Part shown: piece by piece, positions 1 to 9,779 of the stretch | How the letters are laid out: each line of letters begins with the position of its first letter | How positions within the stretch are numbered: the first letter of the stretch is position 1 | Origin: Glandiceps talaboti | Taxonomy: Eukaryota; Hemichordata; Enteropneusta; Spengelidae | NCBI RefSeq assembly: GCF_964340395.1 | Contig: NC_135551.1 | Span: forward strand, 17,901,003-17,938,502 | Length of the DNA: 37,500 nucleotides | Direction of reading: 5' to 3' | Notes under the pieces: generated by a model | What the model was told of the DNA's origin: nothing | Database searches by the model: none | The model's input: only the letters and a program-made list of their open reading frames with translations | Translations under genes and position numbers: made by a program

Positions 1-268
1 AATTTATGTTTGAATTTGATGTATGAATTGCTTGCTCAATATGCACATATTAACTTAAAGTTAGATTAACATGTATTTATGTGAGCATGGTGAAAAAGTA
101 ATGTGAATTGGTTGATACAAAACTCCCTCCTTCTATTCATGGCCATGGTAGTTTCAATTGTAATAATCAATACCTTACAATAAAAACAAAGAAATTTAAG
201 AATACTTTAGCTCTCTCTTTTTGTAACTTTTTTACATGTTAATAGAAATTTGACAGGTAAACTTAAAT
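1..268 (+). repeat. Interspersed repeat family A, copy 1
   Basis: This stretch is a diverged copy of the sequence at about 13060-13360, which lies in the opposite orientation. Shared blocks include TTCTATTCATGGCCATGGTA, AATACTTTAGCT, GAGCATGGTGA and the boundary word TTTGACAGGTAA. No coding potential is seen. The match was found by eye; the family is not named. The copy may continue beyond the left edge of the window. Confidence 0.75.
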
Positions 269-308
269 TGTGGGATCTAAAAGTTTTTCCTTGCCTCAGG
301 AGTGAGTG

Positions 309-312
<4 letters not shown>

Positions 313-371
<59 letters not shown>
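313..371. repeat. (TA)n microsatellite
   Basis: About 58 bases of uninterrupted TA dinucleotides. The right edge runs directly into a Penelope-like 3' end (371-408), the same junction as at 35792. Confidence 0.98.
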
Positions 372-376
<5 letters not shown>

Positions 377-408
377 CACAAGTTATGGTACGGAGCCGTT
401 ACTCAGAG
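371..408 (-). mobile_element. Penelope-like element 3' end fragment with hammerhead remnant
   Basis: Read on the minus strand this is GCGTGAAACTCTGAGTAACG, then GGCTCCGTACCATAAC and TTGTGTATTTT, running into (TA)n. It is identical over about 46 bases to the Penelope-associated end at 35793-35838. It keeps the 3' half of the hammerhead (GAAA, stem III ACU/AGU, cleavage base A) but lacks the CUGAUGA half. The right border joins a LINE remnant directly. Confidence 0.75.
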
Positions 409-1625
409 TTTCACGCTTGAAGCCTTTTACAACATATTTTATAACACCGTATCAAATCACGTTCATACCAAAACTACCCGCCATTCCAATAGTTTCCGCA
501 AACCCTGACTCTCAAACGGCCTACTTAAATCAGTACTTACAAAACATAGGTTGTTCACAAAAAGGAAAAACAATCCCCACAATGTTAATTATGAACTAAA
601 GTACAAAAAATATAGAAATATTCTAACAAAACTCCTCAAGTCGGTAAAGAAACGTTATTACTTCAATAAATTTAGATTGGCCCAAGGTATAATTAACAAG
701 ACGTGGCAGGTGATCAACGAAGTACTGAACGGAGTACTGAACAAATCGCCTAACAAACTCTACCCACGTAACCCATCTCAACGACGCCCAACAATGGTCC
801 CCTGACAGAAAGTTCTGATATAGCTAAGGAATTTAACGACTTTTTCACAAGCATTGGTCCAAGCCTTGCATCAAATATTACTTCAGCCACCAAATTCACA
901 CAATATGTTGACGGTAACTATCTCAACTCTTTCTTCTTCCACCCTGTTTGTGAACAAGATGTTTTAAATGAAATCAAAACTTTAGACCCGCGTAAAGCTG
1001 TTGGATACGACAATATTCACCCAAGACTTGTCACACATGCTGCACATATCATCGCTCGTCCTCTTGCACACATCATTAATTGTACACTGAGCCAAGGAAT
1101 AGTCCCAAATTCTTTAAAAATAGCCAAAATAATGCCAATTTATATTTTTAAAAAGGTGCAGCTGACAACCTCAGCAACTATAGACCAATTTCAATTCTCC
1201 CTACATTTAGTAAAATTATAGAGTCACTTGTAAATAAACAGTTTATCAATTATCTTGAAACTAAACATATTCTTTTAGATACACAATTTGGATTCCGAAA
1301 AAATATAACACAAAATTGGCCCTTGCAGACATGGTCTCTGATATTAGTGAACAAATAGACAGTGTATTCATCACCTTCGGCTAAAAAAAAATCATTTAAT
1401 ACCATAAACCACGACATTGTAATTCATAAATTAGAACATTATGGCATAAGAGGCATTCCACTACATTGGTTTAAAAACTGTCTTACAAACCGATAGCAAT
1501 ACATTACCATTGACAATATATCATCTCCCTATAAACACATTCAATGTGGCGTCCCACAAGGATCGATTCTTGGCCCCATTCTTTTCTTAATATATATCAA
1601 CGACATAGCAGTCCAGATTGTTGAT
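405..1625 (+). pseudogene. Degenerate Jockey/CR1-type LINE reverse transcriptase
   Basis: A 5'-truncated non-LTR retrotransposon ORF broken by many stops and frameshifts. Readable pieces, in order: the endonuclease-RT linker (FYNIF, RKP then LSNGLLKS in the next frame) at about 415-540; a basic stretch at 551-770; the RT segment with DPRKAVGYDNIHP near 988-1020; SNYRPISILPTFSKIIESL near 1175-1225; DTQFGFRKN near 1278; HDIVIHKLEHYGI near 1411-1453; and [20 protein letters not shown] near 1550-1610. The catalytic FADD motif is not reached; the sequence leaves the RT at about 1625. A stop replaces a codon in LTNR*QYI near 1495. It is a dead copy. Jockey versus CR1/L2 clade cannot be settled by eye. 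Confidence 0.9.
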
Positions 1626-1668
1626 AACCACACCTAATGTATCTAATGCACCTCCTTAGGGCATACTC
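1612..1668. repeat. Short repeat shared with 14070-14120 (inverted)
   Basis: The segment with GATTGTTGATAACCACACC and TAATGTATCTAATGCACCTC recurs as its reverse complement at about 14070-14120. It lies where the LINE reading frame stops making sense, so it probably marks the junction with another repeat. Confidence 0.6.
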
Positions 1669-1768
1669 GTGTCTCTAATCTTGATCCATGCCAAACAGCA
1701 GTTGTGACGCATGTACTTGCAAACAATGTGGCAGATTGATTAAAGAATTATTATTTTATATTAGACTA

Positions 1769-1850
1769 TATCATATCATATATTATATTATATTATATTA
1801 TATTATATTATATTATATTATATTATATTATATTATATTATATTATAATA
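1769..1850. repeat. (TATAT)n pentanucleotide microsatellite
   Basis: Repeats with a period of five (TATAT TATAT), slightly irregular at both ends. A longer copy of the same motif lies at 3017-3094. Confidence 0.9.
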
Positions 1851-3016
1851 TCATAACTTGGCAAAGCCCATAAGCTCGCGCAGGGTAGATCATTTGTGAT
1901 CGGCTGCCTCATGATGATATTGTAGATACAGGGTTAGCTCTTAATATGGATGGAGGTTAGTTACTCTGGCTAATGACACAACAATAATGGTTAGCCAAAA
2001 ATGAAAGTCACTGGTCCATGGTGGGGGTGGGGGTTCAGAAGTTAAATATGACGATTTTTTAGAATTGAAATGGTTGCATTTGGTGACTCTTGTAGGTCAT
2101 CATTATGCTAAAATCATGTAATATTTAAGTTTATATGTGTGGACTTTCTGTTAGCAAAAGTATAATACATCGTTGCATTTATATTTGTGTAATTAGAATG
2201 AGACTGTTGTTCACAGTTCTATATTGTAACCCTTGTCTAAATCATCTCTAAACTTTGCACACTGATTTTTTTTCAATTTTTTTCAAAAAAGTTTTAGATT
2301 ATTTTTCTCAGAAAAGCTAAAATTGTTTCAAACTAAGTATCAAAAGACGAGTACATTTTCAAAACTCTATAAACGTTGCGTATACGTACACATAGTGACA
2401 TACGCATCGCCTCTGGACGAAATATCATAGTTTGTGACGTCACTACCCCCCATTCTGAAAATACACAATGTCAAACTACTAACTATGTAAAATTAAACAG
2501 AATACTAATGATCTGACACAACGTCAACATTTTATCAAAAGGTATATGAGGCTGTTATGATTTTTTTTTATAACATTGACGAATGCTAGTCGAAAGTCTA
2601 CATCATCATGTTTGGCATGCATTAAATTCACAGCTCGGTAGCTGTGGTCAGTTCACACTTCTTCTTTGTAAATAGTCGAGTATTAACGGAGTTTATAACG
2701 GCGACCTCGGAGATAACTCCTAAACGGTGAATAGTTTTGACACATTCGCTGGTTTGTCGCTCGTTGAGAAATGGTGTCATTCAAAATTTGGAGTCGTAAG
2801 TTTGGCTAAAATAGCGTAAGACTGAGTCACCAGTCAATAAATGAATTCGCCATTTAACCATCTGGCGATCGTCTGAGTTCAGAGAATGCGAATGAATAGT
2901 GATTGCGCCGCAATACATATCTAGGTGAACCACCATTTTTGTATCGCATAGATCTAGAGCTATAGCATAGTATATACGACTCGCTTGTGTGCTAGTCAAT
3001 AAGCCACTGTGCGAGC
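1851..3016. other. No gene recognised
   Basis: AT-rich sequence with frequent stops in all frames. A 72-codon minus-strand frame at 2781-2999 has no recognisable motif and I do not call it. No RNA gene or element terminus was seen. Confidence 0.5.
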
Positions 3017-3094
3017 TATTATATTATATTATATTATATTATATTATATTATATTATATTATATTATATTATATTATATTATATTATATTATAT
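3017..3094. repeat. (TATAT)n pentanucleotide microsatellite
   Basis: Nearly perfect pentanucleotide array, the same unit as at 1769-1850. Confidence 0.95.
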
Positions 3095-3167
3095 TTCCCA
3101 TAATACTACATCCATGATTAAAGATGGTGAATTTGCAAGTTCTGTATAACTGTGGTCATATGTAACA

Positions 3168-3505
3168 AGTTGAGTTTATATAGCACTTTCCCATTTTTTG
3201 CTCAAAGTCCTTTACAATTATTACCGCTGGCACTAATCTATAGTGGCACAACGGTCCTTTACTTCGATTCTCAACTCCCTGGGGGCATACCATCCAATTC
3301 AGTCTCTATAAACGAATGGTATTGAAGCATTCACATTGCAAACTCTATCCTACCAGATCCCCAATTATACAGCTGGGTTGATTGAGGCATGCACAGTCGT
3401 GGTTCAAATGTTGCCCAAGGAAACAAACAAACGGCAGCAAAGGGACTCGAACCACAACATGCAGATTACAAGCCACTCTAACCATTCGCCGATCATGCCT
3501 CTAAC
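3168..3505 (-). mobile_element. tRNA-derived SINE
   Basis: On the minus strand the head resembles a tRNA gene with an internal pol III promoter. A box A-like GGCGAATGGTTAGAGTGG lies at about 3474-3491 and a perfect box B, GGTTCGAGTCC, at 3443-3453. The body runs through a conserved-looking block (AGCTGTATAATTGGGGATCT at about 3354-3373) and ends near AAAGTGCTATATAAACTC at 3168-3187. tRNA-like head plus unrelated body is the usual SINE layout. The family was not identified. Confidence 0.75.
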
Positions 3506-4803
3506 TCCAACGGTGAAGTATACTGCGGTATGATTTCAGTTCATTTAATCTCACGAGACAATCCAGGACGCATAAATTACATCGTACCATGGCCACTAGA
3601 TGGCGCTATTGTGAGTCAAATTAAGATGTTCGGATGTAATAGTTTATGTCATTAAGCCATGTGTATGATGACATACAACATGCGTTAGATCACTTCAGTT
3701 TTTTATGACTGTATCTATTTTACTACTACACAGTCGGGTACGATGCAAAATTAAATTTCAAAATTTAATATAGTGGTACCGTGGACAAATAATTTTAATA
3801 TTTGAAGGTTCCAAAGTTCAAACCAAACTGTGTGTTACTCTAGAACGTAGCATTGATAGGAAAGCCACGGTAAATACTAGGATATAGATAAGATATGATA
3901 GTACCATAGTAGTTTGAAGGGAGCAGGGAGTGACTTCACATTGTGTAAATTTCCCAAGTGTGTAAATATCTTTAAGTTTTACAACCTAAACTATTGATGC
4001 CTATAAATTCTTCATCACAATTTGCAGTTATTTTACTCTTTCAATCATCACTGCTGAGTCACATATTAATATGGCGTCTATGACAACCCGAGCCTTCCTT
4101 GCTGTTCACAACAAGGCAGGCGACGGTATTGAACTTAATGGGCATGTCTTAGAGAACCCAGGGCCATCGATAATGTCTTGGACGATATTTAACCAGCCTC
4201 TCTTCACGAGGTTAGTACATGTTCGGCAGCTAACTTTCCCCGTAAAAGTCGTCTGTAGTTGATTATGGCACCAGCACAGTAGCTTTGACCAACAACTGGA
4301 ATTTACGTATCACTGCTCAGTATTATACAGGTGCAGCCGACAAGCATAGTTGTGTTTCTCATTAATTAGATGTTGTCCCAGACCTGAATATACATTTGTT
4401 TTCTACCAATGCTCGTCGCCTGTCTGAGTGTGAACAATTTATTTAATACCAGCATATTTTCGTAATGTTTTCAGTATCTTAATTTTGGACAAGGATTTCA
4501 AAACATAACAGTGCATCGATAAAATGGAAACCAAATTTCTTCGTTCTTGAATCAAAGTATCGGCGAAATTCATAGATGATCTGATTCACATACATTAATT
4601 GACCATTGCAGTACATTGTAACGCTAGAAATCTCTCAAAAGGTGCACAGGTCGGTGACCTAGGCCTCTATGACTACGTACGTCACATATCGCCTCCCCGA
4701 TCCAATGTATATAGTGGCCTTTGCTAATACCTCTGTAACCATTTATCAAGTGATTACATTCTAAGTCATGAATGTACTGTTAATATTTAACTGTTGTTTA
4801 TAT

Positions 4804-4808
<5 letters not shown>
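3506..4808. other. No gene recognised
   Basis: No coding region is supported. An open frame at 4071-4262 has a possible splice donor (AG|GTTAGT) near 4211 and a NPGP tetrapeptide, treated as a finding and not as a gene. The rest is AT-rich sequence with no element termini that I can identify. Confidence 0.45.

Positions 4809-4886
<78 letters not shown>
4809..4886. repeat. (TA)n microsatellite, left of ribozyme insert
   Basis: Uninterrupted TA array. With the second array at 5018-5081 it brackets a 131-base hammerhead-containing insert, as expected if that insert entered a single TA array. Confidence 0.97.
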
Positions 4887-4889
<3 letters not shown>

Positions 4890-4927
4890 TCTGATGATCG
4901 CAATATGCGTGAAACTCCGAGTTACAC
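4887..4927 (+). ncRNA. Hammerhead ribozyme, type I, Penelope-like
   Basis: All parts of a minimal hammerhead are present in order. Stem I GUGU (4887-4890) pairs with ACAC (4924-4927). The core CUGAUGA is at 4891-4897. Stem II CGCA/UGCG (4899-4902 with 4906-4909) has loop AUA. The core GAA is at 4911-4913. Stem III ACU/AGU (4914-4916 with 4920-4922) has a three-base loop CCG, and the cleavage base H17 is U at 4923. A U·U pair at 4898/4910 sits where a G-C is usual, and U is a weak cleavage base. Very short stem III is typical of the hammerheads known from Penelope-like elements. Activity is inferred, not shown. Confidence 0.8.
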
Positions 4928-5014
4928 CCAAGAAAGAGTTCCAGTACTACCAAAACTATTACGCTCTGCCACTGCGGTATAGAGCACTGTCTTAGCAGAT
5001 TGATACTCACCGAG

Positions 5015-5017
<3 letters not shown>
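4887..5017 (+). mobile_element. 131-bp hammerhead-bearing Penelope-related insert in (TA)n
   Basis: The insert begins at the ribozyme and continues through a segment (TATTACGCTCTGCC, AGAGCACTGTCTTAGCAG) that is clearly related to 30690-30765, also downstream of a hammerhead remnant. It ends in CCGAGT and re-enters (TA)n. No coding sequence is present. It may be a solo Penelope pseudo-LTR or a small non-autonomous retrozyme-like unit. Confidence 0.65.

Positions 5018-5081
<64 letters not shown>
5018..5081. repeat. (TA)n microsatellite, right of ribozyme insert
   Basis: Uninterrupted TA array following the hammerhead insert. Confidence 0.97.
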
Positions 5082-5086
<5 letters not shown>

Positions 5087-5659
5087 ACATGTTGGGCTTT
5101 GATGTTCCGTTAGTTAACGGGTATAGTTTAGGTGATCACGGATATAACGTAGACCCCTAATTAACATACATGCAAAGTGTCTAATGTGGGTATTTCATCA
5201 ATGTCCATTAAATATAGTGTTGGTTGTTAGTCTTGTCTATATACGGAATTGTTACGATTTACACCTCCACTTAGACACATTGGTTGTTCAGAGACCACGT
5301 AGGCATCCAGACTAGTTGGTTGAGTAACGGTTAGGGTTAGGTTATGATAAAATAATGATACAATAATGACAACATGATAGAATAATGATTAAATAACTTC
5401 AAAATAAGTATAAAAACCACCAATGACAATAACATGTGAACATGTGATGAGCTGTGAGAAATATTGAAAACTAACTATTGATAACAGCACTTTTCATCTA
5501 GTTGCCATGTCAATTATTTATGTAAACTTTTTACTTTCACTTTTCGAGGAATTTTGTGTGAGATATTTGATGGTACCATTGGGATACCAATGAAAATTCA
5601 TTCACTTTACGTATACCTGCATGGTGATATATACTAACGGTATAATTCAATTTTTACAG
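5082..5659. other. Intronic or intergenic, no gene recognised
   Basis: Sequence upstream of the dioxygenase exon at 5660. I looked for the exon carrying the H-x-D/E iron-binding motif of the family and did not find it here. Two telomere-like TTAGGG units near 5330-5345 are too few to matter. The last bases (AATTTTTACAG) form a good 3' splice site. Confidence 0.5.
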
Positions 5660-5828
5660 ATATGTTATTACTGTGATGTACCTGCAACACCTGGCAGGGG
5701 TGGTAAAAATGCTTTAGCCAACACTAGAGAGATACATACCCCAGAAACTTGACACATCGATTGTTGAAAAGATCGATAAACCTGGCGTTACGTATTACTC
5801 ATGTAAACCTTCAGGGTGAACACTCCAG
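5660..5828 (+). pseudogene. TauD/TfdA-like dioxygenase, damaged internal exon
   Basis: After the acceptor TTTTTACAG the frame opens in phase 0 with ICYYCDVPATPGRGG and ANTRE, the standard mid-region of SyrP/TauD-type oxygenases (family pattern F-CD-PP--GG-T--ADTRE-Y). Near 5728-5735 the frame jumps (about two bases lost) and continues as YIPQKLDTSIVEKIDKPGV then TYYSCKPSG. An in-frame TGA follows, then TLQ directly before CAG|GTGAAC at 5828. Relatives have a Trp-Gln where this has Leu-Gln. The length, 169 bases, is two short of a phase 0-0 exon. Together these point to a decaying exon; an assembly error cannot be excluded. An alternative donor, CAG|GTAAGT, lies at 5863. Confidence 0.7.
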
Positions 5829-5863
5829 GTGAACGCTCGAGATGCGTATAACAATTTTAACAG

Positions 5864-6125
5864 GTAAGTGATAGAATCGCAGTCAGAATTAAGCTGTTGC
5901 TCGCACGATTGTTTTACTATTATTATGATGAATGCTACTACATTTTACATAGTGAATACACTGTATTAGGATAATGCTAGTAGGATATTGCCCTGCGCCT
6001 GTTAATAAACAAACACTTAGCTAGTATAGTAGGAAAACACCCTAAAATGATATTCATAACATTGACAAACATTCAACAGCCAAAGATGCAATGCAGACAC
6101 GTATACATGCACATACTTGCGCTGT
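5864..6125. other. Intron, no feature recognised
   Basis: Between the damaged dioxygenase exon and the microsatellite cluster at 6126. No exon or repeat boundary was seen. Confidence 0.5.
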
Positions 6126-6243
6126 GCGCATGCACATCAAACCCACCCACCCACCCATCCATCCATCCATCTATCCATCTATCCATGCTCGCATGCACGC
6201 ACGCACATACACACACATACACACACACATACACACACACATA
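6126..6243. repeat. Compound microsatellite (CCCA)n(CCAT)n(CA)n
   Basis: CCCACCCA and CCATCCATCCAT runs pass into ACACAT/ACACAC repeats. The open frames over it (repetitive Pro-Ser-Ile and His-Thr) are microsatellite artefacts. It abuts the left inverted arm at 6244. Confidence 0.9.
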
Positions 6244-6350
6244 TGGGGTGAGATCCCTGCCAAAATAGATGTATTTAATGTAATTTTAAGATTTCCACAA
6301 TTATTTCTGTATTTATTCACTTATTTTATTTTAATTATTTCTGTAGGATA
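6244..6350 (+). repeat. Left arm of a 3.3 kb inverted repeat
   Basis: TGGGGTGAGATCCCTGCC and AAAATAGATGTATTTAAT are followed by TTTCCACAATTATTTCTGT and T-rich units. The same sequence occurs on the minus strand at about 9400-9520. Both arms have CA/ACAT microsatellite on their outer side. Confidence 0.75.
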
Positions 6351-8524
6351 GTTCCGGGAGTTCAGCCGATCAAAGCTGAAGTGGGTGTATACGTATGGAC
6401 TCGGAGAGCACATTCGAGTTGAATTTATCCACATGTGTTATAATAATCCATATTTATTATTTAGATATATTGCAAAAGTTGTACAGAAATAATGTCTCCA
6501 ACATCAAACCAAACACTGAGAAATTGGACTGCACTGAAGCGAAAGTGTCTAATATCTAGTTGCAGACTTTCTTCTATTCAATCTGACTGCGAGTTTCTGA
6601 GGTTTTACATGGGTCTCAGACTCGGACTAGAGTATCGCGCCCTAGGCCCTAGACAGCCCTGGTAGAAAATAATATATGTAAACTTGCGTTCACAAGCCAA
6701 ACATGTGACAATACAAGACCACAACGAAAACTGTGAAACATTTACAGGTCACTCTCATTTTATATATGGACAACAAAATTAGGTCGGCCACAGTTCCATT
6801 TACATGCAATGACTTGGAGCGTGATTCAATATGCTTGGAGCAAATCGAATCAATAAGTGTACATGTATTATGGGACCAACAAATATATTGTGGTACTGCA
6901 TGTCCTGATATGTTTTCCTGAAGTTTCCCATGGGTATTCTAATACCTAGTATATTTATTGGAGATGAAATAAAAGGCGACGCGAGTACGCGTATAGTAGG
7001 CTAAAGTATGCCGTCCTCGGATGCCGTTGACCCGGGCCCTCAACGCATCACGACGGCATTGTAATGCTTCTTCTAAGCAAATGATAAAAATTCATTGAAT
7101 GTGAAACACCCGACATTACAAGTGTTTATGTGTATCTAGTCTAGCCATTTTGATTTATTTTGCCATAATATGGGGACATAATATTTTAGCATTTATACCC
7201 ACAGACACTGACAATTAGTCAGGAAGTGTGAGTAAATATCGGTAAATCTTGGTTAATAAGACATGTAGACTGTAGTTTTTGTTTACTGATGTCTATTGCA
7301 ACCACCGGCAATGTATTTTTTCACAATGCTGTTGAGTTTTATTCACCTGTTGACTACGCTCGTCATAGGCTACGTGCTAACCATGTCTCCTTATGACGTC
7401 ATAATATCCCGTGGTCTAGGTGGGACCGGAAATACCCGGAAACTCTCGAGGTAAATCCGAAGGGAACTGACTGAAAAAAGGTCATTTGAAGGTGTTTACA
7501 GACGCTTTTTTAAAGTTTTAAAACCAGAATATGTTTCACTAACATGTCGTCTAGCAAAATAGCAATAGTGAATGTGAGCATTTTGAATCACCTTTAATGG
7601 CTTTTTATTTTTATTTTTTCTATTATTAATTCAAGTTGAATTATTTGACTCATGACAAGGAAATTGCTTATTTAATCATTTGGCCTTATTTCTTAACAAT
7701 AAATTATTAATAACATTTATAAGTTCGTTATTTAAGTCTGTATTTTGGATCTGATTTCTCTTTTCATCACCATTATTATTCCTTTCGTTCACCCAGTTCA
7801 GTCTCTGTACAGTCTATCTGCGCCATCTTGTTTCCTGGAATATACCATTCTGTAGAAGGGGTGCTTAGCCTTAGTAACGGTCGTAAATTGCCCACGTAAC
7901 CATGACGTCCGTGTGAGAGAAATTTACAAGGAAATTATTGTCAACTAATCATACATGTGACTAAATGTATCAATATACTAATAAATTAAATCATATTAAT
8001 GTTGTTCAATACGATATGTATTCAAAGACAAAATACGTGCTCTTGTAGGGTTTCTCTCACACAGGATAACCACGCGTGCAGAGTCATAAGAGGTAGTATA
8101 TTTTTTGTAAATCCAAGTAGGCCGACACGTAGGCCTGCATGTTCTGCATCTTTAATAATAACCATTAACAGTGATACAAATTAACAAAGTCTTCGCACAT
8201 TTTCCTACATTTAGTCAAATCATACATTATTTTCACCTTTGACCATGCATGTTAATATTTAGTATTTATTACAGGTGTATCTACTCTCTCCTCAAGGATC
8301 CGGATGCTGACCTCTACAGTTATTTTCATTTGGAAATTTCCATGAGAAAATGGTTATTCTCATCGAAATGTTACCTAGATTATCCCCCCTAACCCCCGAT
8401 AGAAGGATACCTAGAAGGGCATAGCTACAAAATTGTATAATTTCATAAAAATAAAACTGACATTTTGGGCCCGACAATTGCTGTTGTGGTCACCTATACC
8501 AACTGGCACTAAGTAATGGCATGG
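6351..8524. other. Interior of inverted-repeat segment, no gene recognised
   Basis: No open frame with recognisable motifs. It holds a strong GC-rich hairpin at 7008-7059 (listed separately) and otherwise low-complexity AT-rich sequence. The 61-62 codon frames here look like chance. Confidence 0.45.
7008..7059. repeat. Near-perfect palindrome, potential hairpin
   Basis: The left arm ATGCCGTC-CTCG-GATGC-C-GTTGA matches the reverse complement of the right arm, TCAAC-GCATC-AC-GACGGCAT. Its centre is CCCGGGCCC. The arms differ by two small indels. It is much more GC-rich than its surroundings, so it stands out as a specific structure or the core of a small palindromic element. Confidence 0.75.
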
Positions 8525-8704
8525 CTAAGATAGGGTAGGGGGACATATATCACTACCAGTAGGCGTGCTAGTCGCATTACGTGTACAGATGCCGGTTGTT
8601 GGTTCAGCCTGGACTACCCTCTCCAGTATGGCCGTCGTGTACTGGATAGCTTCCTGGTAAGATCTTATGGCTTGTCGGAGTCCGCTGTCAACACTTTCCG
8701 CCAT
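8525..8704 (-). CDS. Small candidate ORF, 59 codons, function unknown
   Basis: On the minus strand an ATG (MAESVDSGLRQAIRSYQEAI...) opens a 59-residue frame ending at TAG. The first half is predicted helical and amphipathic (AIRSYQEAIQYTTAILERVV) and the second is Ser/Thr/Pro-rich, ending PPTLS. The composition is unlike the surrounding AT-rich DNA and looks like real protein. I do not recognise the family. It lies inside the segment bounded by the inverted arms at 6244 and 9520, so it may be an N-terminal exon of a transposon or captured gene. No splice partner was found. Confidence 0.3.
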   Translation of the reverse strand: MAESVDSGLRQAIRSYQEAIQYTTAILERVVQAEPTTGICTRNATSTPTGSDICPPTLS

Positions 8705-8777
8705 ACCTGATTTACTAACAGTGAACTACGTCATGAACGACGTATCTTTGGCCCGAGAACATGGTTTGCAAGCATGG

Positions 8778-9480
8778 TTAATAAATTAAATATTTCAAGT
8801 TGATAACGTAAACTTGAACAATTACAATTGATGAAAAGCACAAATAGGAATCAAAATATAGACTTAAATAACAAAATACTGAATTGAAAAAATAATTAAA
8901 TGGTAAGCTTAAGAGAACATCATAATCAAAATATATTGCTGAGAAGTTTAAATTGACTAGGCAAATGAAGTAATGAAATAATTTAATAATATAAATAATT
9001 AAAATCTTAATAATGGTGAGGAAAAGTGAAATCATATGCAAAATACAGAAATAACAGTAATTATAAATTTTAAAACTAATTGAATGTTAAGAAATAAAGG
9101 TAAATGATTAAATAAGCAAGTTTCTTAACATACGTAAAATAATTGAACTTGAATTAATATAGAAAAATAAAAATAACAAGCAAATTAAGAACAAAATACA
9201 GAAATAATTAAAATAAATAAGTGAATAAATTAAGAAATAATTATAATAAAAAGTGAATAAATACAGAAATAATTTTGGAAATATATAATAAAAGTGATTG
9301 AAATAAATCAATTTGACAAAAAAGTAAATACATCTATTTTATTGAAATAAATATAAGTGAATAAATAAAGAAAAAATTATAATAAAATACATTAATTTTA
9401 TTAAAATAAAGAAGTGAATAATATACAGAAATAATTAAAATTAAAAAAAAAAGTTAATAAAAACAGAAATAATTGTGGAA
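8778..9480. repeat. Degenerate AT-rich tandem repeat
   Basis: Many diverged units built around GTGAATAAATACAGAAATAA followed by TTAAAATAAA, spaced roughly 35-50 bases. Two to three units of the same type (reverse complement) follow the left arm at 6290-6345, so the array belongs to the inverted-repeat family. The minus-strand Phe/Tyr/Leu-rich frames here are artefacts. Confidence 0.7.
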
Positions 9481-9520
9481 ATTAAATACATCTATTTTGG
9501 CGGGGATCTCACCCCATACA
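9400..9520 (-). repeat. Right arm of the 3.3 kb inverted repeat
   Basis: On the minus strand it reads TATGGGGTGAGATCCCCGCC then AAAATAGATGTATTTAAT and TTCCACAATTATTTCTGT. It matches the left arm at 6244-6350 with a few substitutions and one short deletion. Confidence 0.75.
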
Positions 9521-9581
9521 CACACAACCACAAATACACACACATACATACATACATACATACATACATACATACATACAT

Positions 9582-9648
<67 letters not shown>

Positions 9649-9709
9649 TACATACATACATACATACATACATACATACATACATACATACATACATACA
9701 TACATACAG
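9521..9709. repeat. (ACAT)n(CA)n(ACAT)n compound microsatellite
   Basis: About 60 bases of ACAT, 45 of CA and 65 of ACAT in one block, flanking the right inverted arm. The overlapping open frames on both strands are artefacts. Confidence 0.97.
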
Positions 9710-9779
9710 ATACTTACCACTTTGGTTTATTATCAGATATTTGCATTCAGATATATTGAATCAAGTTATCTTTCGCCAG

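Noticed and set aside
302-508. Open frames full of Tyr-Ile across (TA)n, also at 4798-5010, 27738-28062 and 35587-35862
   Set aside because: They are translations of microsatellite and Penelope ends, with no real protein sequence.
5328-5347. TTAGGG-like telomere motif
   Set aside because: Only about two units; no array.
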